Shown: positions 11,950 to 18,303 of the stretch, piece after piece | Layout: every line of letters starts with the position of its first letter | Position numbering within the stretch: position 1 is the stretch's first letter | Assembly: GCA_001953115.1 (NCBI GenBank) | Contig: LSSL01000566.1 | Coordinates: 1-18,303, forward strand | Direction of reading: 5' to 3' | Origin: Smittium mucronatum | Taxonomy: Eukaryota; Kickxellomycota; Harpellomycetes; Harpellales; Legeriomycetaceae | Length of the DNA stretch: 18,303 nt | The notes under the pieces: model-generated | Seen by the model: only the letters and a program-made list of their open reading frames with translations | Database searches by the model: none | What the model was told of the DNA's origin: nothing | Made by a program: the position numbers and the translations under genes

Positions 11950-12345
11950 GAGTTTATAATCAGTTTCCAAGGATATTTCTCGTTTTGGACAAGATATGTT
12001 ATTTACAATTTAGAAATAAATCATTGCAATAAATATCTAGATCCTAAGTTTGTAGAGGTTTGTGCAACTATTACTATTTATAATAAGGTGAATATTAAAG
12101 AATCTGATTTCAAATGGCTTCATAAGCAGTCCCATAGAGGTAGAACGTGATTAAAATTTTAGTAAAATATCAATCACGTCATTAGTCTAAATAGAATCGA
12201 GTTTCTTATCGAATTCTACAGTATTTATGGACTTAATATTTTTGATATCAATAATAATAATACGCTTTTACAAATGCACAGGCTTATTAGTTCGAATGTG
12301 GCAAAAAAGATAATGGATTTTATCGAAATTCTCACAAGTTTTTAG
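11950..12345 (+). pseudogene. ORF relic of unknown origin
   Basis: One frame stays open from 11950 to a TGA at 12148-12150. It meets TAG and TAA close together (12160-12165), then reopens to a TAG at 12343-12345. That makes 132 codons with three internal stops, clustered in 18 bases. At this base composition I would expect roughly one stop per 11 codons, so the frame is cleaner than chance. The first part includes FVEVCATITIYNKVNIKESD and WLHKQSHRGRT. The second includes YGLNIFDINNNNTLLQMHRL, faintly like an ankyrin repeat (G.NI...N..T.L). No ATG opens it. I do not recognise it, and it does not match the transposase copies. No good intron would remove the stop cluster. Confidence 0.35.
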
Positions 12346-12524
12346 TGTTGATATAGTAAAAATACATTATCAGCAATAGTATTTAAAGATTTTTCTACTA
12401 AATTCACGTCTTTTTTAAATGGTTTTTTACAAATATCTTTTAAAGTTTTTACATGCCAATAGCACTATAATTTGTAAGAAATCATTGTATGAATACTATT
12501 ATTTTAAATACAAGGCATTTTTCA

Positions 12525-12543
12525 TTTGTATCACGGAATTTTA
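12525..12543 (+). repeat. 19-bp direct repeat, left copy
   Basis: TTTGTATCACGGAATTTTA occurs here and, in the same orientation, at 18283-18301. The CACGG core makes chance less likely in such AT-rich DNA. The pair brackets the GC-rich island and both confident genes. The right copy reaches almost to the window end, though the match already breaks at 18302. Confidence 0.7.
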
Positions 12544-12628
12544 ATGTAAGATAACGAGTTAAAAACTATACTAAAAAAATATGAAAGAAAAAAAAAGACG
12601 TATAGAAAAGACTATTATCCTAATTACA

Positions 12629-12638
12629 ATAAGCTCCT
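12629..12638 (+). repeat. 10-bp direct repeat ATAAGCTCCT, left copy (right copy 13087-13096)
   Basis: ATAAGCTCCT sits at the left edge of the GC jump and recurs 458 bp downstream. GCTCCT alone also occurs at about 12797 and 12839. The pair could be a target-site duplication around a 450-bp insert or two copies of an RNA-processing signal; chance cannot be excluded. Confidence 0.4.
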
Positions 12639-12640
12639 CT

Positions 12641-12654
12641 GCCGGACTACCGGC
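12641..12654. other. Stem-loop 1 in GC island
   Basis: GCCGG (12641-12645) pairs with CCGGC (12650-12654) around the loop ACTA. Five G-C-only pairs make it stable despite its length. Confidence 0.45.
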
Positions 12655-12767
12655 TGCGTACCTACGGGAAAAGGGTTCGTTCTAGCAACCGAAAGGCCCC
12701 TCCTGATATTGCTTCAAGTAGGTTGGATGACTGAGGTTACGTGCAGTCAAGAATTAAGCTCTCTATC

Positions 12768-12785
12768 AATGAACGGCGGTTCATT
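12768..12785. other. Stem-loop 2 in GC island
   Basis: AATGAAC (12768-12774) pairs perfectly with GTTCATT (12779-12785) around the loop GGCG. It is the longest of the three tetraloop stems (7 bp). Confidence 0.5.
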
Positions 12786-13067
12786 TAAGCTACTGAGCTC
12801 CTAGTCAGCCTGCTTCTAACAAGACTAATAAAATTAGGCTCCTATCCAAACGTGGGATTGATCGACATGGTTTCCCTACAAATAGCTGTTAGACGCTGAG
12901 ATCCGTCTGACTGTCGAACGCTGGACTTGTGCACTAGACTATGTCTCAGATGTGCTAAACGATCGGTTCCTCCTGTTTGGAGATGATCCTCCTCTGGAAT
13001 CGCTGTGCACTGTCTCCACTACTCCCAACCAAGAATAGTACAACACCATGTGAAATTTTGGTTTAGC

Positions 13068-13083
13068 GTACTTCGAAAAGTAC
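13068..13083. other. Stem-loop 3 in GC island
   Basis: GTACTT (13068-13073) pairs perfectly with AAGTAC (13078-13083) around the loop CGAA. It ends four bases before the right copy of ATAAGCTCCT. Confidence 0.45.
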
Positions 13084-13145
13084 AGTATAAGCTCCTAAAC
13101 CACAACAAGGTATTTCAATCTTAGGGGTTAAATATAAGGCAATTT

Positions 13146-13394
13146 ATGAAAAAATCAAACTTTGGATCTCATTTAGATTGGGCCAATGATCGAAAAGCGA
13201 GTTTAGGAGTGTGCTGTATGATGCTGGCGAATAACAACCCTAATAGCAAGCAGCTAAAGGCACAATTAATGGGGAGGACTAAGAAGGGCTCTGGTACCTA
13301 TGAACCTGATACGAGGCTGTTTATTGGTAATGCGTACACTAAATGGATTAGTAATCGAATAGATATCTCAGAATTGAGTCCCGAAAAAGGCTAA
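13146..13394 (+). CDS. Small hypothetical ORF in the GC island, 82 residues
   Basis: An ATG at 13146 opens 82 codons to a TAA. The product is basic and hydrophilic, with pieces such as WANDRKASLGVCCMMLANNN, MGRTKKGSGTYEPDTRLFIG and KWISNRIDISELSPEKG. It has no signal peptide or membrane segment, and I recognise no domain. In-frame stops lie just upstream (TGA at 13128 region and TAA codons in the same stretch), so a longer N-terminus would need an upstream exon. It lies about 160 bp before the glutaredoxin gene on the same strand. It may be a real small gene, an exon, part of a decayed element, or a chance frame favoured by the higher GC content. Confidence 0.3.
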   Translation: MKKSNFGSHLDWANDRKASLGVCCMMLANNNPNSKQLKAQLMGRTKKGSGTYEPDTRLFIGNAYTKWISNRIDISELSPEKG

Positions 13395-13557
13395 GGTTAT
13401 TAATAGAAACAAAATTCTGTGTAGTACAAGCGAGCAACAAACTGACGCTAAATATCATCCGATTGAATTAAACTGGGTTCACCATCAACAAGCTGGTTTA
13501 AATAACTTCATTTAGCATCCTATTCAAGAATTAAAGCAGCATTATTGTATATACAAA

Positions 13558-15430
13558 ATGTTTCGACTAAGAAGAAGCACTAAAGCTTTGATAAACAGAG
13601 TGGGTCTTGTCATCTTGCTCGTTTTGGCATTTTTGCAATTCCGTTCATTCTTTTCTAAAAAGACCGAAGAGACTCCAGAGGAAACCTTCTCGAGGCTGGT
13701 TTTGCAAGAATACAAGAATTCAATCGGCTCGAATGATATTAATGTATTTCATTTTTTAATTATTTCTTATGTAGCGCCTTCATTTGGATTTTTTTTTTCA
13801 CAGCTATTAGGAGTTCAGGATTCATTTGAATTCAAAAATTTCGAGAAGCTTCTTGAGGCCTCATCTAAATCGACAGATATCACCTGGAATAAATCTGATT
13901 ATGCTACATTCTATGAAAATATTCTTAAGCCACTTGAGACTGATGATTCTATGAAGGCAATTTTGTTTGTCAAAAACATCCCTATAACATATAAACAAAT
14001 TAAGCCATTGACAAGCCAGCAGTTTTTGAGCAAACTCACGTCCCTGCTTCCTTCAGTTCAAAAGAGATTCGAAGTTGAAGCTGATAAATTTATGCAGAAA
14101 GCCGATTCTTCCAACTCTATACTAATCATACACTCTCAAAATTCCAAGGAGATGGATGAGGCCAAAGAATTAGTAGTCTCTCTAGGAAAAAAATATAACA
14201 TTCTCCATAATTTCCACCAGATAAATTCTGATTTACCCTTTGCAAATTCAAAAGTTTATGGAAAATACTCTATCCCCTCTATTTTTTTCCAGAAAAGATT
14301 TTATTCTTTTCCCGAGTTCTCTGATGCATCCAAAAATGGCTCTTTGGAACCCATTCTCTCCAAGATAAAGTAATTTTCTTCAACGTAATTTTCTGTTTTT
14401 TTTATTTGTTTTTTTTTCTATAATTTTATTATTTTTTAGGAGAGACCTTGAATCTAAATTGGAGTTAGAATTCAGCAAAATTTTAACAGAAAACAAGGTC
14501 ATACTTTTACTCAGTTCTACTGCTTCAGGCTCTATACACTCTTATAAAGTGTTTGAGAACTATAAAAACCATTTTGGACTTTCTTATAAACCAGTTTGGG
14601 TTGATGATTCTAATAGTAAATTGATTAAATCAAAACTTGGTAAATCAGATGGTGATTTCCCTTGTATTTTCATCAACGGAGATTTCTTTTTAGATTATGA
14701 TTCCTTTGCCGATCAATTTGCCCAAGGAACTCTATTTGAATCTTTTGAGGCTAAATCTTTATTTAATTCCGAAGCCGTTGAGCAGCAAGTTAATAGAGTG
14801 AAGAAAGAACTTTCTGAATTATTAAAGTCTAATAAATATTTAATTACATCAACCAGCGATAACCATTTAGCCGGGTACATTAAAGCATCCATAAGTAAAG
14901 CCGATCCTTCTGCCGCAATGAGTATATATAATGCTGATGAAAGTGCTTATGACATTACTATTGCTAAACGCGCTTTGAAGCCCATCGACCTTGAATTTCC
15001 CGCTCTTTTTGAATCAGGCGAATTGGTTGTTATGGGAGAAACGAAAATCCGTTCTCTCTTATCATCAGAAAGACTTATCTCTCTTTTGAAAGACGTTCCT
15101 ATACCCAAACAACACTCTAAGGAGACTCTAATCGATTTGATCAAGTCTTACAAAATGATCATGTTTAGTAAAACCTATTGTCCATACTGTCGAGGAGCCA
15201 AGCAGCTTTTGGATAAACACAACCTCGACTACCACGTTCTTGAAGTAAATCTAGAGCCGAACCAGATGGACATCAAGCATTACTTGACTGAAATTTCAGG
15301 CGGGCATAGCAGTTTCCCATCCATCTTCATTATGCAGCAAAGTAAAGGTGGACTATCAGATTTAATGCAGCTCGAATCTTCTGGTGAATTGAAATCTCTT
15401 GTTGAAAAATACGATCTAGTCAAGAAGTAG
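13558..15430 (+). CDS. Membrane-anchored protein with five tandem glutaredoxin-fold units, last one catalytic
   Basis: Exons are 13558-13743, 13804-14369 and 14440-15430. Splicing gives 580 residues; keeping the first intron gives 600. The ATG at 13558 begins a basic, then hydrophobic N-terminus (residues about 15-28), a signal peptide or short anchor. The C-terminal unit is a clear dithiol glutaredoxin: SKTYCPYC (CPYC 498-501), cis-proline FPSIFI (Pro544) and the glutathione-binding GG.SDL motif. Four upstream units align without gaps around the CPYC position but read SFEF (69), SKEM (176), SGSI (280) and NHLA (392). Cis-prolines are at 220 (SIPSIFF), 325 (DFPCIF) and 438 (EFPALF); the first unit has Lys113 there. 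Active site to cis-proline spacing is 44-46 residues throughout, and units repeat every 104-112. Known glutaredoxins reduce disulfides or glutathionylated proteins; the catalytic call is firm, the lumenal location inferred. The next gene starts about 250 bp downstream. Confidence 0.85.
13744..13803 (+). other. Probable 60-nt in-frame intron in the glutaredoxin-array gene
   Basis: The segment begins GTATTT, ends TTTTTTTTTTCACAG and is exactly 20 codons with no in-frame stop, so it can be read through. Translated, it is a hydrophobic run (VFHFLIISYV...FFFSQ) unlike its surroundings. Its T-rich 3' end matches the other introns here. Removing it puts the first glutaredoxin-like unit in register with the others. 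The alternative is a real second membrane helix. Confidence 0.7.
14370..14439 (+). other. 70-nt intron in the glutaredoxin-array gene
   Basis: GTAATT...TTTTTTAG lies between exon ends AA and G, which rebuild a Lys codon (AAG). The frame before it stops at 14371-14373 if unspliced. The join gives SKIK-RDLESKLELEF without a break in the repeat pattern. Confidence 0.9.
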
Positions 15431-15628
15431 TTCCTTTTTTTTTTCCAAAATTCCAATTTGATTTTTTTTACAATTTAGTTCCTTTAAGAAAAATTTACAC
15501 AAAATTATCATTTTCTATATTTTTTTATGTTCCATCCAATCATCTGGCATTTTCCCTGGTCAAGGATATTATCCAATACCTTTCTATAAAAAGCAGCATC
15601 AGATTATTACAAACGAGAATTTTTAATC

Positions 15629-15634
15629 ATGTGA
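15629..15634 (+). promoter_or_regulatory. Start-stop ATGTGA in the RabGAP leader
   Basis: An ATG directly followed by TGA lies 48 bases before the main start. If transcribed it is a minimal upstream ORF, a type known to stall or divert ribosomes. The transcript start is unknown. Confidence 0.3.
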
Positions 15635-15662
15635 AAGAGTAAACTTTTTGTCTTGTTAAATT

Positions 15663-15680
15663 ATGAACCTTACCAGATGA
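15663..15680 (+). promoter_or_regulatory. Five-codon upstream ORF overlapping the RabGAP start (ATGA)
   Basis: ATG at 15663 reads five codons to a TGA at 15678-15680. The main ATG is 15677-15679, so stop and start overlap as ATGA. This geometry could permit reinitiation, or it could lower translation of the main frame. Confidence 0.35.
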
Positions 15681-17670
15681 GACGAAGAAAATCAAAACCT
15701 AAAAAGCGCTCAATAGATGAATCGAATCAAAATCAAAAGCTAGCACTCTCGTTACGTTCGAACTCTCGATCCCACTCCCCAATCGACAAAATTAATTATT
15801 CATCATTAGTACAGGAAAAACAAAATCAAACCACCGTCAAGAAACGAATTTCGCTGATAAATCGAGCTTTAAATGAAAAAGATTTCGCCTCTTTAAAACA
15901 GCTTGCCTCCACTGAATGTGGTCTCATTAATGGAAGATTGAGGCGGAAAGCTTGGTAAGCTATATTCCGATACAAATACAGTTTCACTTTGTATTTATAT
16001 TTTGATTTATGTTAGTTTTAATTTGATCTTAAAAACATCCCCACTGCCCAATTTTCATCAACTTGAATAAACATTTATTGACGAATTCAATATTTTTCTT
16101 GTCCCTTTATTTTTTAAAAAATAAAACTATCCAGGCCACTTCTATTAAAATCTGGATTAATAAAATTTGATTCCGAAGAAAAAGAAGGAAATTTTATGGA
16201 ATTTTGCAATTGTCGCGGAAATTATGATCAAATCAAGAAAACTAATGAAAATCAGATACTTTTAGATGTGAAGCGAACATTGCCGTACAAATTTTCGGGT
16301 TTAAACCTTATATTTTCTTGAAAATTTTGGTTCTCTGATTTTTTCTTCTTTATTTATGTTATTTTTTTTTTATAAATTTAGATGAAATTCATTCGTCAGA
16401 TTATATTTCTAGCAAGCAAAGCCAACTATTTCGAATTTTAACAACCATACTCGGACGGTTTCCTGGGCTTTTTTATTACCAGGTAATTTTGAATTATTCT
16501 CTCTTTTTTTATAATAATTTCCATTCAAATATTTTCATTTTTCATATAATTTTTTAATGTAAATCCTTTTCTCCAAAAAATTTCAATCATACGTCTGTTT
16601 TTTATATTTCTTTTTATTTATAAAAAATGAAAATCGAATTTTGGAATATTAGGGATTTCAGCAGGTTATTAATGTATTAGTTTCTGCCTTTAAAAACGAA
16701 AGGAAAGTAATAGAATGTGGATCGAACCTTGCTCTATTTTATTTCAGGTAAATACATTTTTTCCTTCACGTAATTTTCATTTTCTTTATTTTTAAAATTA
16801 AATCTTTGAAAAAGTAAAAATCTTAAATATTAGAGATGCAATGTTGGCTGATTTTAGCCTAACAACCCAGAGATTGAATCTAGTACATTCCATTTTAAGC
16901 ATTAAAGCTCCAAAACTAATGGAACTCTTTGACCGGTTTTTATCTTTTCCTCATAATTTCCTTTTTATTATATCATAATTTTTTAAATGTTCTACAAATT
17001 GTTTTTATTAGATTAGAGATCCCTTCGTTTTATTGCATAAGTTGGATAATCACTTGGTTTTCACACGATATTAAAGATTTTAATACTGTTTCCTTAATTT
17101 TCGACTACTGCATATCAAATGGACCGTTTTTCGTTATATATATTTCAGCAGCTGTAATATAAATATACTAAACTTAATATATTCAAAATTCAAAATTAAT
17201 CATTCAATTAACTTTTTTTTTTTTGTAATTTTCTTTAGTTGGTTTCCTTCCATAGACCAGAGATACTTGTTCTAGAACCTGATTTCGCAGTTGTTCACAC
17301 ATATTTATCTGGGTTACCAAAGTCTATGAATATTAGCCTTTGGCCAACTGTTCTAAAACTGGCTACCTTCTACTATAAATCCATTCCTTTCCAAAAACTC
17401 CAACTCGAATCTATGGATACTTTACCCTTATTCTCGGCAGATAGCACTTTTGAATCCACATTTCAACCTCTTATTGTTCCGACCTCTTACTCTTTTTTTA
17501 ATCTCATACCCCACCATGATGAATACTTGCACAAAAACACAACCAAAGAACCCAAATTTATTCTTGCACCCAATTTCAGACTTCAAAATTATAATGCTGG
17601 GTTTGTCTTGCTAACTGCTGCAACTTTTCTAATTGGTGCTTTAGTATTCCAGTACAAGGGTTCCCTATAG
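15677..17670 (+). CDS. TBC1D20: TBC-domain Rab GTPase-activating protein, TBC1D20/Gyp8 type, tail-anchored
   Basis: Seven exons (15677-15954, 16135-16298, 16382-16482, 16653-16747, 16834-16935, 17012-17153, 17239-17670) join to 1314 nt, a 437-residue protein; human TBC1D20 has 403. Introns are 180, 83, 170, 86, 76 and 85 nt. The sequence follows the TBC1D20 pattern: an RRKAWP motif (residues 89-94) and the arginine-finger motif IxxDxxR as ILLDVKR (134-140, Arg140). The glutamine finger YYQG (Gln181) and SWIITWFSHDIKDF (257-270) follow, then a C-terminal hydrophobic anchor (about 414-432). Both catalytic fingers are present, so it should be active. Known family members stimulate GTP hydrolysis by Rab1/Ypt1 from the ER membrane and so restrain ER-to-Golgi traffic. 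The basic, serine-rich N-terminus (1-50) is not conserved in the family as far as I can tell. The symbol marks orthology type, not species nomenclature. Confidence 0.92.
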
Positions 17671-18303
17671 CCTATTGCAAGTATTTCCCTTTTCTTTTGT
17701 ACAGAATTTGCGATCAACTTTTTTTTCATTCCTGTACTCACTCTCGAATTAGTATTTAGCAATCATCAGATTCAAATTGTTGCTTTTATCTCTTTATTCC
17801 GTATGTTCTCCGAGGACTTTAAAAAAATAGATTTCTTTTTAAAATTAGATGTGGCTGTCTAAAAGTTACTATTTTGAATTCTTATTATAAACCAGTGTTA
17901 AGCAATTGATTTTTTTTGCAAGGAAGGATATCTTCCATTTAAAATTCTAAAAAAAAAAATCCTATCAAATCACTTTATTAAACCTTAGCCATTATTTAAA
18001 TCGCATTATTTAATATCAATGTAGGACCTATTTTTTCATTGAAATTATCCCTTTATCAATATCCATCTAATAAAAATTCGTGCCTCTCTTTCGAAAAATT
18101 GTGTCAATGCCCGAATTTATTTTTTCTAGCCGAAAGACTTGTTCTCATTAAATTTGAACTTTTCAAAACCACTAAAGTAGTGTTTATAACTATTCTCATA
18201 AATTATTGTAAATTCATGTTTAATTTTTAATAGTCAAGGTATATTATAAGTGAGTCGAATTCTGCCATGAACTCCTTTTTTTTTTGTATCACGGAATTTT
18301 ATT
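17671..18303. other. AT-rich 3' flank, no gene seen
   Basis: This is the downstream flank of the RabGAP gene. A 63-codon open frame (18039-18230) starts without ATG and shows no motif. The right copy of the 19-bp repeat closes the window. Confidence 0.6.
18283..18301 (+). repeat. 19-bp direct repeat, right copy
   Basis: This is an exact second copy of TTTGTATCACGGAATTTTA (left copy 12525-12543), preceded by a long T run. The match ends at 18301, two bases before the window end. Confidence 0.7.

Larger units (their letters stand above)
12625..13400. other. GC-rich island of unknown nature, possible structured RNA
   Basis: Composition jumps from about 20% GC (12541-12600) to about 50% (12661-12720) and stays high to about 13400. 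In AT-rich genomes such islands often mark structured RNA genes or foreign DNA. Three perfect tetraloop stems lie inside it (12641-12654, 12768-12785, 13068-13083). The 10-mer ATAAGCTCCT occurs at 12629-12638 and 13087-13096. I looked for conserved SSU, LSU, 5S and tRNA strings and found none. Several + frames are partly open. One from about 12604 to a TAG near 12800 lacks a start, and another from about 12840 to 13124 is broken only by TGA codons. None gives a protein I recognise. Candidates are a non-coding RNA, a decayed retroelement, or inserted organellar or foreign DNA. Confidence 0.5.

Noticed and set aside
12625..13100. GC island as rRNA or tRNA
   Set aside because: Strings such as GAACGGCGG and GGTTCGTTC looked suggestive, but no universally conserved rRNA segment or cloverleaf could be found around them.
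12840..13124. 95-codon + frame interrupted only by TGA, suggesting a mitochondrial-type code
   Set aside because: Only two TGA codons are involved, the product is unrecognisable, and a frame this clean of TAA/TAG can arise by chance at 50% GC; the neighbouring genes use the standard code.
14947..15144. Minus-strand open frame under the glutaredoxin gene
   Set aside because: Shadow of the well-supported + strand exon.
16929..17162. Open frame of 77 codons reading through exon 6 of the RabGAP
   Set aside because: Its first third is the preceding intron read through; the real exon is 17012-17153, shown by the TBC match and phase-correct splice sites.
17164..17175. TATACTAAAC as a branch point of the last RabGAP intron
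   Set aside because: It matches the TACTAAC type but lies near the donor, over 60 nt from the acceptor; no matching motif is seen in the other introns, so I did not annotate it.
18039..18230. Open frame of 63 codons near the right end
   Set aside because: No ATG start, no motif, AT-rich composition like the surrounding DNA.
1..18303. CRISPR arrays, operons or other prokaryotic systems
   Set aside because: There are no regularly spaced repeats, no ribosome binding sites before the ORFs, and the genes are split by spliceosomal-type introns.

Overview
The window looks like nuclear DNA from a very AT-rich eukaryote. Two genes on the + strand are interrupted by short introns (60-180 nt) with GT...AG ends and T-rich 3' ends. 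Joining the exons gives open frames under the standard code. Most of the DNA is non-coding and close to 80% A+T. The clearest homology is to TBC1D20/Gyp8, a eukaryote-only Rab GTPase-activating protein. I cannot name the species; an AT-rich fungus-like organism or protist fits, but that is inference.

Layout. 1-1751: AT-rich, no gene. 1752-3102 (+) and about 8720-7386 (-): two decayed copies of one DDE transposase family in opposite orientation, alignable from N-terminus to C-terminal tail. 3103-7385: AT-rich spacer. 8721-11131: spacer with a CA microsatellite and a possible untranslated leader. 11132-11535 (+): a two-exon gene for a 108-residue protein I do not recognise. 11950-12345 (+): an ORF relic. 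About 12625-13400: an island near 50% GC inside DNA near 20% GC, with three perfect tetraloop hairpins, a repeated 10-mer and one 82-codon ORF; its nature is unresolved. 13558-15430 (+): a membrane-anchored protein that I read as five tandem glutaredoxin-fold units, only the last of which keeps CPYC. 15677-17670 (+): a seven-exon TBC1D20/Gyp8-type RabGAP with a C-terminal membrane anchor. 17671-18303: AT-rich, no gene.

The two confident genes lie head to tail about 250 bp apart. Both products have one hydrophobic anchor and would be expected in the early secretory pathway: the RabGAP on the cytosolic face of the ER, the glutaredoxin probably facing the lumen. There is no evidence that they work together. 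The most unusual item is the five-unit glutaredoxin array; removing a 60-nt in-frame intron from its gene is what brings its first unit into register. A 19-bp direct repeat (12525-12543 and 18283-18301) brackets the GC island and both genes.
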